Of a stretch of 64,000 nt of DNA, positions 33,194-41,620 are shown piece after piece. The position numbers and the translations under genes are program-made. The DNA is from Paraburkholderia nodosa. GTDB taxonomy: Bacteria > Pseudomonadota > Gammaproteobacteria > Burkholderiales > Burkholderiaceae. Under the pieces are notes generated by a model. That model was not told the DNA's origin. It made no database searches and worked only from the letters and a program-made list of their open reading frames with translations. The stretch lies in NCBI RefSeq assembly GCF_001718195.1, contig NZ_MCNV01000008.1, positions 186,001 to 250,000 on the forward strand, in the 5' to 3' direction. The first letter of the stretch is position 1; the number at the start of each line of letters is the position of its first letter.

Positions 33194-33508
33194 GGTTCAG
33201 ACTTCTGGCGGGTTGCGCAGACGGATACCTTTCAAACTCGGCCAGCAGTGCGCTTTCCGCTTCCCGGAGCGTTTCGGATAGCCGCATCTGATTCCGGCCT
33301 CCTGTTTTCCATTCGCATCGCCGGTTCCCCGTGTGCACAACTCCGCTGCCCACACCGCAAGGGTGTGGACAGCCGCCCCGAGGGCGGTACCGGAGTTGCA
33401 CATACTTGAGCTCCTGACGCGCCAGCTACGCCGGCTTGTCCAAGGAAGAAAAACTGCGGAGTCAAACCCGACCGAGCAATGTGAAAAGCCTCGCAAATTC
33501 GTAGGCAT
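33194..33508. other. Intergenic region with a predicted three-way-junction RNA fold
   Basis: 315 bp without a convincing gene. At 33332-33402 three helices can form. Outer P1 is TGTGC and AACTCCG (33332-33345) with CGGAGTT and GCACA (33391-33402), with a two-base bulge. P2 is CCACACC (33350-33356) with GGTGTGG (33362-33368). P3 is CCGCCC (33373-33378) with GGGCGG (33382-33387). The identity is unknown. Confidence 0.4.
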
Positions 33509-33534
33509 AAAAAAAGCGCCCCCAAAGGGGGCGC
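33509..33534 (-). terminator. Rho-independent terminator of ppa
   Basis: GCGCCCCC (33516-33523) pairs with GGGGGCGC (33527-33534) around AAA, followed on the minus strand by seven T residues (33509-33515). Confidence 0.9.
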
Positions 33535-33569
33535 CTCATCGGAAACTTTCGTTTCCTGATTACGCTGGT

Positions 33570-34097
33570 CTACTTCTTGAAGTTCGCCACGCCGTCGGTG
33601 ATTTCCTTGTGGGCGGCTTCGATGCCGACCCAGCCTTCGACCTTGACCCACTTGCCCTTTTCGAGCGCCTTGTAGTTCTCGAAGAAGTGCTTGATCTGGT
33701 CCTTCAGGTACTCGGGCACGTCGTCGAGCGACTTGAGGTTGGCCGTCATCGGGCAGACCTTGTCGTGCGGGACCGCGATCAGCTTGGCGTCGACGCCCGA
33801 CTCGTCGGTCATCTGCAGCATGCCGAGTGCGCGCGAGCGCACGACCGAGCCTGCCAGCAGCGGGAACGGCGTGATCACGAGCACGTCGACCGGGTCGCCG
33901 TCGCCGGAGAGCGTCTGCGGAATGAAGCCGTAGTTCACGGGATAGCGCATGCCCGTGCCGACGAAACGGTCGACGACGAGCAGGCCCAGGTCCTTGTCGG
34001 CTTCGTATTTCACCGGATCGCTTTGCGCGGGAATCTCGATGATCACGTTGAAGTCTTGCGGCAGATCCTTGCCGGCGGGGACATTTGCAAAGCTCAT
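33570..34097 (-). CDS. ppa: Inorganic pyrophosphatase, family I
   Basis: 175 aa, the usual length of soluble bacterial PPases. The start is at 34097 (MSFANVPAGKDLPQDFNVII). The family I signature is D-G-D-P-V-D-V-L-V (SGDGDPVDVLVITPFPL), and the substrate-binding E and K residues are in FNVIIEIP and DPVKYEAD. It hydrolyses pyrophosphate in the cytosol using Mg2+ and pulls biosynthetic reactions forward. It is a single gene with its own terminator and marks the right-hand border of the accessory patch. Confidence 0.97.
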   Translation of the reverse strand: MSFANVPAGKDLPQDFNVIIEIPAQSDPVKYEADKDLGLLVVDRFVGTGMRYPVNYGFIPQTLSGDGDPVDVLVITPFPLLAGSVVRSRALGMLQMTDESGVDAKLIAVPHDKVCPMTANLKSLDDVPEYLKDQIKHFFENYKALEKGKWVKVEGWVGIEAAHKEITDGVANFKK

Positions 34098-34418
34098 GAG
34101 CGCTCTCTGTTGAGAAGGGGAAAAATCGACGGCTCGCGCGGAGAAACGGCGCGGAACCGAACGTCGCGGACGTTGGAGGATGGACGCCATTATAGCCAAT
34201 CGGCCAGGGCGGCCGGGACTTCGGCCCAGGGCTTTCCCGCACGCAGATGAAGTGGCTGCTGAATTCCCGCGCGTGGCGCCCGCAATTGGCGCGATAATCG
34301 ACCTGCCGGCGCGGCCCGCCATCGGGCGATCCGAGGCACGTTTCGGCGACGTTTCCCGTTTTGCGTTTCCCCTCCCTCGTTTCACCCCCGCTTCACTCCC
34401 TATTTACGAGGCGCATGC

Positions 34419-35858
34419 ATGGAAGAAGCGAAGCACTTCATCGGCGGCGAGTGGCAATCGCCCGCCAGCGGCGAGACGCTCGCCGCGATCGATCCCTCCA
34501 CCGGCCAGCCCTTCGTGCAGCTCGCGCGCGGCAATGCAGCCGACATCGACTCGGCCGTCACGGCCGCACGCAAAGCCTTCGAGGGCGCCTGGGGCGCACT
34601 GAGCGCCGCCGAGCGCGGGCGACTGCTGTTCGCGCTCTCGGGCCTGGTCAGCCAGCACCAGGAGGAACTCGCGCAGCTCGAAGCGCGCGACACCGGCAAG
34701 CCGCTCAAGCAGGCGCGCGCCGACGCCGCAGCGCTCGCGCGCTATTTCGAGTTCTACGCCGGCGCCGCCGACAAGCTGCACGGCGAAACGCTGCCCTACC
34801 AGGCCGGCTACACGGTGCTCACGGTGCGCGAGCCGCACGGCGTGACGGGCCACATCGTGCCCTGGAATTACCCGATGCAGATCTTCGGCCGCAGCGTGGG
34901 CGCGGCGCTCGCCACCGGCAACGCGTGCGTGGTGAAGCCCGCCGAGGACGCCTGCGTGTCGCTGCTGCGCGTAGCCGAACTCGCGCGCGAAGCCGGTCTG
35001 CCCGCGGGCGCGCTCAACATCGTCACGGGGCTCGGACATGAGGCGGGCGCAGCGCTCAGCGCGCATCCCGGGATCGACCACATCTCGTTCACGGGCTCGC
35101 CGCAAACGGGCAGGCTCGTCGCGCAGATGGCCGCCGAACACCACGTGCCCGTCACGCTCGAACTGGGCGGCAAGTCGCCGCAAATCGTCTTCGCCGATGC
35201 CGATTTCGACGACGCGCTGCCTGTGCTCGTCGCCGCGATCGTGCAGAACGCGGGGCAGACCTGTTCGGCGGGCAGCCGCGTGCTGATCGAGCGCAGCGCC
35301 TACGAGCCGCTCATCGACCGCCTCGCCGCGTCGTTCGGCAAGTTGCGCGTGGGCCCGGCCAGTGCCGATCTCGACTGCGGCCCCCTCATCAACGAGAAGC
35401 AGCGCCAGCGCGTGCGCGGCTTTCTCGACGAAGCGGCCGCGAGCCGCATCGCCACGGCGGCAAGCGGCAGGCTCGAAGCCGATGCGCCGAGCGGCGGCTT
35501 CTACGAAGTCCCGACGCTCCTGCGCGACGTGCCGCCGCAAAGCCGCCTCGCCCAGGAGGAAGTATTCGGCCCGGTGCTCGCGGCCATGCCCTTCGAGAGC
35601 GAGGAAGAAGCGCTCGCGCTCGCCAATGGCACGCCTTATGGCCTCGTCGCCGGCATCTGGACACGCGACGGCGCGCGCCAGATGCGTCTCGCCCGGCGCG
35701 TGCGCGCGGGCCAGGTGTTCGTCAACAACTACGGCGCGGGCGGCGGCGTCGAATTGCCGTTCGGCGGCACGCGGCACTCGGGACACGGGCGCGAAAAAGG
35801 CTTCGAAGCACTCTATGGCTTCACGGTGCTCAAGACGATTGCGATCCGGCACGGCTGA
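34419..35858 (+). CDS. NAD(P)-dependent aldehyde dehydrogenase
   Basis: 479 aa. It is a full-length ALDH superfamily member. The Rossmann cofactor region shows VPWNYPMQIFGRSVG, the loop is FTGSPQTG, the general base Glu is in VTLELGGKSP, and the catalytic Cys is in NAGQTCSAGSR. EEVFGPVLA and PFGGTRHSGHGREKG complete the family pattern. It oxidises an aldehyde to the acid; similarity to betaine or gamma-aminobutyraldehyde-type enzymes is only general. The SDR gene follows after 30 bp and an MFS transporter after that, suggesting a catabolic unit. Confidence 0.93.
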   Translation: MEEAKHFIGGEWQSPASGETLAAIDPSTGQPFVQLARGNAADIDSAVTAARKAFEGAWGALSAAERGRLLFALSGLVSQHQEELAQLEARDTGKPLKQARADAAALARYFEFYAGAADKLHGETLPYQAGYTVLTVREPHGVTGHIVPWNYPMQIFGRSVGAALATGNACVVKPAEDACVSLLRVAELAREAGLPAGALNIVTGLGHEAGAALSAHPGIDHISFTGSPQTGRLVAQMAAEHHVPVTLELGGKSPQIVFADADFDDALPVLVAAIVQNAGQTCSAGSRVLIERSAYEPLIDRLAASFGKLRVGPASADLDCGPLINEKQRQRVRGFLDEAAASRIATAASGRLEADAPSGGFYEVPTLLRDVPPQSRLAQEEVFGPVLAAMPFESEEEALALANGTPYGLVAGIWTRDGARQMRLARRVRAGQVFVNNYGAGGGVELPFGGTRHSGHGREKGFEALYGFTVLKTIAIRHG

Positions 35859-35888
35859 ATCATGTCGATAAACATAAACGGAGACACC

Positions 35889-36647
35889 ATGCGACTCAAA
35901 GGCAAGACGGCCGTCGTGACGGGCGGCGGCTCGGGCTTCGGCGAAGGGATCGCCAGGACCTATGCGCGCGAAGGCGCGAACGTCGTCATCAACGATCTGA
36001 ACGGTGACGCCGCCGAGCGCGTGGCGAGCGAGATCGCGCTCGCAGGCGGCAAGGCCATCGCAGTGCAAGGCGACATCACGCGCGAAGCCGACTGGCACGC
36101 GCTGCGCGAGGCGGCCATCGAAGACTTCGGCAGCGTGCAGATCGTCGTCAACAACGCGGGCACCACGCATCGTAACAAGCCCGTGCTCGAAGTGAGCGAA
36201 GCGGAGTTCGACCGCGTGTACGCGGTCAACGTGAAGGGCCTCTACTGGAGCGTGCGCGCGTTCGTGCCGCACTTTCGCGAGCGCGGCGGCGGCGCGTTCG
36301 TCAATATCGCGTCGACGGCCGGTATCCGGCCCCGGCCCGGGCTCGTCTGGTACAACGGCAGCAAGGGCGCGATGATCGTGGCCAGCAAGGCGCTGGCGGC
36401 CGAGCTGGGCCCCGACCAGATTCGCGTGAACTGCGTAAATCCCGTGATCGGCGATACGGGGCTCACGGCGGAGTTCATGGGCGTGCCCGACACGCCCGAG
36501 AACCGCCAGCGCTTCGTCGCGACCATTCCGCTCGGGCGCTTCTCCACGCCGCAGGACGTGGCCAATGCGTGTCTCTATCTCGCTTCGGATGAGGCGGCGT
36601 TCATTACCGGCACCTGCATCGAAGTGGATGGCGGGCGCTGCGTATAG
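35889..36647 (+). CDS. Short-chain dehydrogenase/reductase (3-oxoacyl-ACP reductase/glucose dehydrogenase-like)
   Basis: 252 aa. GGAGA upstream fixes ATG 35889. This is a classical SDR: cofactor motif TGGGSGFGEG, NNAG (VVNNAGTTH), catalytic Ser in NIASTAG and Y-x-x-x-K as YNGSKGA. The C-terminal IEVDGGRCV is standard. The Asp ending the second strand (VVINDLNGD) suggests NAD preference. It is probably co-expressed with the aldehyde dehydrogenase upstream. The substrate is not known. Confidence 0.93.
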   Translation: MRLKGKTAVVTGGGSGFGEGIARTYAREGANVVINDLNGDAAERVASEIALAGGKAIAVQGDITREADWHALREAAIEDFGSVQIVVNNAGTTHRNKPVLEVSEAEFDRVYAVNVKGLYWSVRAFVPHFRERGGGAFVNIASTAGIRPRPGLVWYNGSKGAMIVASKALAAELGPDQIRVNCVNPVIGDTGLTAEFMGVPDTPENRQRFVATIPLGRFSTPQDVANACLYLASDEAAFITGTCIEVDGGRCV

Positions 36648-36808
36648 TTGCGCCCGCCAGCTGGCCGATCGGTGTTTTCCCCGACAGATACGCGCCGTCG
36701 CGCCACGGCGGCGCGTATAGAATGATCGTGCTTTCGCGTCGAATACCCGCCATATCAAGGCGGCAATACAACAAACACGCCAACGAGCAAGATCGCTTAG
36801 GAGACACC

Positions 36809-38128
36809 ATGGCCAGTCCAGCGAATCATCTGCCGCAAGCGGGAGCGGGTGCCCCGCCCTCCGCCTTCGAAGAAGCCACGTACCGCAAAGTCGCGTGGCG
36901 TCTCATTCCGCTTCTCATGCTGTGTTACGTGGTCGCGTATCTGGACCGCGTCAACGTGGGCTTCGCCAAGCTGCAGATGAGTTCGGCGCTCAATCTCTCC
37001 GATGCGGTTTATGGCTTCGGCGCAGGCATTTTCTTCATCGGCTACTTTCTGTTCGAAGTGCCAAGCAATATCATCCTGCATCGCGTGGGTGCGCGCGTGT
37101 GGATCGCGCGCATCATGGTCACGTGGGGCCTCGTCTCCATCCTGACGATGTTCGTCACCACGCCCACCATGTTCTACGTGATGCGCTTTTTGCTCGGCCT
37201 GTGCGAGGCGGGCTTCTTCCCCGGCATCATCCTCTATCTCACCTACTGGTATCCGGCGCACCGCCGCGGGCGCATGACCACGTGGTTCATGACGGCCATC
37301 GCGCTGTCGGGCGTGATCGGCGGCCCGGTGTCGGGCTGGATTCTCAAGTCCTTCGACGGCGCGAACGGCTGGCAAGGCTGGCAGTGGCTGTTCCTGCTCG
37401 AAGGGCTGCCTTCGGTGATCGTCGGCGTGCTGGTGTTCTTCGTGCTCGACGACCGCATCGGCAAAGCGAAGTGGCTCACGGAAGAAGAGCGCGCGCTGCT
37501 CGAGCGCAACATCGCCGCTGAAGATGCCACCAAGGAGGACCCGCCGATCATGACCGTGCTCACGAGCGCGCGCGTGCTGGTGATGAGCCTCACCTACTTC
37601 TCGTTCGTGATGGGCCTCTACGGCGTGAGCTTCTGGCTGCCCACCATCATCAAGGCGACGGGCGTGAAAGACGCGCTCACGATCGGCCTGCTTTCGGCGA
37701 TTCCGTTCGCCGCGGCCGTGGTCGGCATGGTGCTGGTGGCGAAGAGCGCCGACCGCACGCGCGAGCGCCGCTGGCACATCGCCGTGCCGGCCGCCATCGG
37801 TGCGCTCGGCCTCGTCCTTTCGGTCACGTGGGCGCACGACACGACGCTCGCCATGACGGCGCTCACCATCGCGACCATGGGCATTCTCACCACGCTGCCG
37901 CTGTTCTGGAGCCTGCCCACGGCCTGGCTCGCGGGCACGGGCGCGGCGGCCGGTATCGCACTCATCAACTCGATCGGCAATCTCGCGGGCTTCCTGAGCC
38001 CGTATGCGGTGGGCTGGCTCAAAGAGGCCACCAAGGCCAACGATTCGGGCATGTACATGCTGGCGGCGTCCATGATCCTGGGCGGTTTGCTCGCGCTTTC
38101 GGCGCCTGCGAAGCTCGTGAACCGCTAA
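36809..38128 (+). CDS. MFS transporter, anion:cation symporter (ACS) family
   Basis: 439 aa. TAGGAGA before ATG 36809 fixes the start. Twelve membrane segments are predicted. The N-terminal YRKVAWRLIPLLMLCYVVAY with LDRVNVGFAK is diagnostic of the ACS family, which carries organic anions such as tartrate, galactarate, phthalate or hydroxyphenylacetate. The position after the ALDH and SDR genes (162 bp gap) suggests it imports the substrate of that pathway. A bidirectional terminator follows. Confidence 0.93.
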   Translation: MASPANHLPQAGAGAPPSAFEEATYRKVAWRLIPLLMLCYVVAYLDRVNVGFAKLQMSSALNLSDAVYGFGAGIFFIGYFLFEVPSNIILHRVGARVWIARIMVTWGLVSILTMFVTTPTMFYVMRFLLGLCEAGFFPGIILYLTYWYPAHRRGRMTTWFMTAIALSGVIGGPVSGWILKSFDGANGWQGWQWLFLLEGLPSVIVGVLVFFVLDDRIGKAKWLTEEERALLERNIAAEDATKEDPPIMTVLTSARVLVMSLTYFSFVMGLYGVSFWLPTIIKATGVKDALTIGLLSAIPFAAAVVGMVLVAKSADRTRERRWHIAVPAAIGALGLVLSVTWAHDTTLAMTALTIATMGILTTLPLFWSLPTAWLAGTGAAAGIALINSIGNLAGFLSPYAVGWLKEATKANDSGMYMLAASMILGGLLALSAPAKLVNR

Positions 38129-38154
38129 GCGCATTACGGCTTCAGCAAAAACAA

Positions 38155-38185
38155 ACGGCCGCCTGTTTTGCAGGCGGTCGTTTTT
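38155..38185 (+). terminator. Bidirectional terminator between the MFS gene and hemY
   Basis: ACGGCCGCCTG (38155-38165) pairs with CAGGCGGTCGT (38171-38181) with one G-T pair, then TTTTT. On the minus strand it is followed by TTTGTTTTT, serving the hem operon. Confidence 0.85.
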
Positions 38186-38215
38186 ATTGCGGCTTCGGAT
38201 TCGTCGCGGGCTGCT

Positions 38216-39415
38216 TTACACCACGTTCATCGACAGCGCACTTTCCCGATAGTGCGAAGCGGCCTTCTCGCCGTCGCCGAGCTGCTCGTGCAGACGCGCG
38301 AGTGCGCGATGCGAGCGGATCTTGAGCGGCTCGTTCTGCGTGGCGCCCGCGGACTTGAGCGCGGCTTCGAGGAACGACTGCGCTTTGCCCCAGAGCTGTT
38401 GCTTCAGGCACAGGCGGCCCAGCGCGAACAGCAGGTCGCCGTCCTCAGGGCGCTCCTTGCGCCAAACCTCGGCCTTCTGGATGAGCGGCAGCGCGTCGCT
38501 GCCCGCCGTGTCCGGATAGCGGCGCAGCAAGCGCGCGTCCCAGTTCTGCGCGAGCGCTTCCTCGACGATCTTGCGCGCGTCGGCCTGGCGATCGAGCGCG
38601 ATCAGCAGTTCGGCGGCGCAGTCGGCGAGACGCGGCGAGTGACGCTCGACGTTCGAGAGCGACTGCCACAGTTCGAGCAGCGCATCGGCGTTGTGACGAC
38701 GGTCGCGCAGCAGATTTTCCGCCGCGAGCTGGCGCAGGCGCACGGCCACGGCCGGGTGCAACGCTTCGCGCTTTTCCAGCGTCTTCACGAGCTTGAGCAC
38801 TTCGCTCCAGTTCTTGAGCTGCTGCTGCGCGCGCAGTGCGATCTGTTGCGCGTGGATGCGGCGGCCGCCCTGCGTGCGCATTTCGGTGAGCGCGGCAAGC
38901 GCGCCATCGGCGTCGCGGCCGTCGGCGCGCATGTCGGCGGTCGCCATGAGGCGCGCTTCCTGGAGGTCGGGGTCGTCGACCTGGGTGAGCCATTCGTCGC
39001 GGCGCGCGTATTCATGCAGACGGTGCGCAGCCGTCGCGCCGATCAGGCCCGCGGCGCTCGTATTCTTCGCGTCGGCGAGCGAATCGCGTGCGGCTTTCTC
39101 GGCGCGCGAGAAGCGGCCCGCGTAGAGATTGCCCACGGCATCGCGCAGCGCCGAGCTCGCCTTCTCGGCGCGCATGCGCGCGCGATAGGCGGCCACGCGG
39201 CGCGGCATCGTCACGATGTTGCGAGCGAAACGCAGGATCGCGTATAGCAGCAGGAACGCCACCACGATGCCGACCACGAACAGGTTGAGCGAGACGTCCA
39301 CGCGATACGGCGGATAGACGAGCAGCACCTGCCCGGTGTCGAAGCGCCCGACAGTCGCGAGCGCGACGGCAATCGCGAACAGAAGCGCGAGCCAGAGGAG
39401 TCCACGGATCGCCAT
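38216..39415 (-). CDS. hemY: HemY-like heme biosynthesis-associated protein
   Basis: 399 aa. Two N-terminal membrane helices (about 5-23 and 42-62) are followed by a cytosolic helical body with TPR-like repeats (for example LFALGRLCLKQQLWGKAQSF near the end). This layout matches proteobacterial HemY (not the Bacillus oxidase of the same name). Its exact job in late heme synthesis is undefined; a scaffold role is proposed for the family. It starts 3 bp after the HemDX stop, at the end of the hemC-hemDX-hemY operon. Confidence 0.93.
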   Translation of the reverse strand: MAIRGLLWLALLFAIAVALATVGRFDTGQVLLVYPPYRVDVSLNLFVVGIVVAFLLLYAILRFARNIVTMPRRVAAYRARMRAEKASSALRDAVGNLYAGRFSRAEKAARDSLADAKNTSAAGLIGATAAHRLHEYARRDEWLTQVDDPDLQEARLMATADMRADGRDADGALAALTEMRTQGGRRIHAQQIALRAQQQLKNWSEVLKLVKTLEKREALHPAVAVRLRQLAAENLLRDRRHNADALLELWQSLSNVERHSPRLADCAAELLIALDRQADARKIVEEALAQNWDARLLRRYPDTAGSDALPLIQKAEVWRKERPEDGDLLFALGRLCLKQQLWGKAQSFLEAALKSAGATQNEPLKIRSHRALARLHEQLGDGEKAASHYRESALSMNVV

Positions 39416-39418
39416 GTC

Positions 39419-41620
39419 TTACCCCCGGGTCCGGTATTGCTGGATCGCCTTCAGGCTCGTGTCGAGCGTGGGCAGCGTGACGGCGGCCGAGCCGTCGTTC
39501 ACTTCCTTGAGCAGTCCGCGCACCGTTTGCGTGTCTTTCGACGCACTGTCGAAGTAGCGTGCGAGCGTGGCGTCGGCGGCCGCGAGGTCGGACTTGAGCG
39601 TGTCCTGGTTGCGCGAGAGCAGCGACAGGCGCGCCGAAAGCAGACGCAGCTTCAGGTTCTCACGCACGAAATAGCCTTGATCGGGCGACACGAGCATGGC
39701 GTCCGCGTTGTCGATGCGGCGCACCTGCACGAGGCTCGCGATCTGCTTGCCCACGCCGTCGACGAAGGTGTCGATCCAGACCTTCCATTTCGGCTGGTTG
39801 GTCGCCGCGGCAACCTGGGCGATATCGGCGGGCTGCGCAGCCTCCGGCTTCGTATGCGCGACGATCGCCTCGCCCGAAAGCGGCAGCGAGTCGATCTGGC
39901 CGAGCGCGGTGTCGAGCTTGATGGCGAGACCCGTGAGGTCCGTCGACGGCGCGGCCTTGAGCTTGTCGATGTCCTGCGCGATCGCCTTGCGCACGGCGAT
40001 GGCCTGCGCGTTGTCCGAGGCGGCGAGGCGCGTGTCGGCGCTTTGCAGCGCGAACAGTGCGAGCTGCGTGTTGCCCGTGAGCTGGAGCTGCTCGCTCGCG
40101 CTCGACAGCATCTGGCCGACTTCGGCGAGCGTCCAGTCGTCGCGGCTCTTCGACAGGTCGGCGTATTGCTGCGCGAGCGCCTGCTGCGAATTCTGCGCGT
40201 CGGCGATCTTGCCTTCGAGCTGGGCGATCTGCTTGTCGACCTGCTGTGCGCCCGCCACAGCCTGGTCGGCGCGCGCACGCAGCGCGGCGGTCTGCTGCTC
40301 GCTCGCCTGCTGGCGTTGAATGGCCTGCATGCCGAGGTTGTCGACCTTGCGATTGAGGAAATAGCCGCCTGCGCCCGAGCCCGCCGCGACCAGCACCAGG
40401 ACGAGCCACAGCAGCGCCGAGCCTGCGCCGCGCCGCCCGTTGCCCGCGCCCGGCGGTGGCGTCAGCGGCGCGGAAGAGCCCGCGCCCGACGACGCATACG
40501 AAGGCCGCGCCGATGCGCTGCCCGAAGCCGACGCGCTGCTGGAAGCGGCCGCGCCCGTGGCGAGGGCGCCCTGGTTTGTTGTGCTGCTTGAGTTGTTCGA
40601 ATCTGTCATGCGTGGGTTGGCCGGCGCTTGGGCCGGAGTGTTCTGAACCGGTTGAACAACGGAAGAAGCGAGGCTTAGCAGCGTCTCGACGATGCGTTCG
40701 TCGCCCGCGCCGGACACCGTAATCCTATCAAAACCCATTGAGCGCGCCGTCTCGGCGATCCGCGGGTGCGGCGCGACAAGCGGCGCATGACGCAGCTCGA
40801 CGATCTCGCCCGCCGTGAGGTGCTCGCGCGCGAGTTCGTCGAGGTTGCGCACGCCCTCGGAGCTCGTGACGAGCCACGCGTGCGGCGCGCCTTCGAGCAG
40901 CGCGTGCACCCGCGTCCAGGCGGCAATGGGCGGCTCGGGCACGACGCGGCGGTAGGCCGCCACGGTCTCGACCTCGGCGCCCGCTTCGCGCAGACGCTCG
41001 GCGAGCCACTCGCGGCCGCCGTCGCCGCGCACGATCAGGACGCGCTTGCCCGCGAAGGCATCCACGCCGAAGGTCTTTTCGAGCGCGGCGTAAAGCGACT
41101 CGGAATCGAAGCGCGCGGGCTCTTCCTCCCCCGCGCCCGCAGGGCTCACCACGCGATGCTCGGGGGCCGCCACGCCGTGCCGCTCGAGTGCGGCCACGCT
41201 CGCCGGGCCGACCACGGCCACGGGCAGCGCGGGCGGCCAGATCGACGAGACCGAGGCATAGCATGCGAACGCGCGATCGACGGCGTTCGGCGAAACGAAC
41301 ACGACGAGCGCATAGCGTTCGAGCGCGCCGAGCGCGGCGCGCAGCGGCGCTTCGTCGGTCACGGGCGCAATGGCGATGAGCGGAAAGTCGAGCGTGCGCA
41401 TGCCGTGCTGCGCGAGTCGCCCCGCCAGGCCATCCGACTGACCGGCCGGCCGGGTCATGACGACGGTGAATGGCTTACCGTCGCCATTGCCGTTGCCACC
41501 ATGGCTGTTATCGCCGCTTGCCGGTGACGCGCGCTTCGCGCCGGTAGAGGCGTCGCCCGGGCCGCCCCAGTCGTCGGGCTGGTCGGGGTTGCCGTATGGT
41601 TGCCTCGGGCCGGCCATCAT
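39419..41620 (-). CDS. hemDX: Fused uroporphyrinogen-III synthase / HemX protein (HemDX)
   Basis: 733 aa. ATG 41620 overlaps the hemC stop (ATGA). The HemD domain is at about 51-313 (FTVVMTRPAGQSDGLAGRLA; VFVSPNAVDRAF; VLIVRGDGGREWL; VTSSEGVRNL). It closes hydroxymethylbilane to uroporphyrinogen III. A Ser/Ala/Gly-rich linker (about 335-393) leads to one membrane helix (LLWLVLVLVAAGSGAGGYFL). The HemX part then has a long coiled coil rich in Gln/Ala and a C-terminal helical domain. Fusion of the two is known in Burkholderia relatives. An internal ATG (40609, MTDSNNSSSTT) marks where a separate HemX would begin but has no ribosome site. Confidence 0.92.
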   Translation of the reverse strand: MMAGPRQPYGNPDQPDDWGGPGDASTGAKRASPASGDNSHGGNGNGDGKPFTVVMTRPAGQSDGLAGRLAQHGMRTLDFPLIAIAPVTDEAPLRAALGALERYALVVFVSPNAVDRAFACYASVSSIWPPALPVAVVGPASVAALERHGVAAPEHRVVSPAGAGEEEPARFDSESLYAALEKTFGVDAFAGKRVLIVRGDGGREWLAERLREAGAEVETVAAYRRVVPEPPIAAWTRVHALLEGAPHAWLVTSSEGVRNLDELAREHLTAGEIVELRHAPLVAPHPRIAETARSMGFDRITVSGAGDERIVETLLSLASSVVQPVQNTPAQAPANPRMTDSNNSSSTTNQGALATGAAASSSASASGSASARPSYASSGAGSSAPLTPPPGAGNGRRGAGSALLWLVLVLVAAGSGAGGYFLNRKVDNLGMQAIQRQQASEQQTAALRARADQAVAGAQQVDKQIAQLEGKIADAQNSQQALAQQYADLSKSRDDWTLAEVGQMLSSASEQLQLTGNTQLALFALQSADTRLAASDNAQAIAVRKAIAQDIDKLKAAPSTDLTGLAIKLDTALGQIDSLPLSGEAIVAHTKPEAAQPADIAQVAAATNQPKWKVWIDTFVDGVGKQIASLVQVRRIDNADAMLVSPDQGYFVRENLKLRLLSARLSLLSRNQDTLKSDLAAADATLARYFDSASKDTQTVRGLLKEVNDGSAAVTLPTLDTSLKAIQQYRTRG

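Noticed and set aside
33197..33508. Minus-strand ORF of 103 codons over the structured RNA region
   Set aside because: Composition is Arg/Ser/Gly-rich, no start signals were seen, and it overlaps the three-helix fold.
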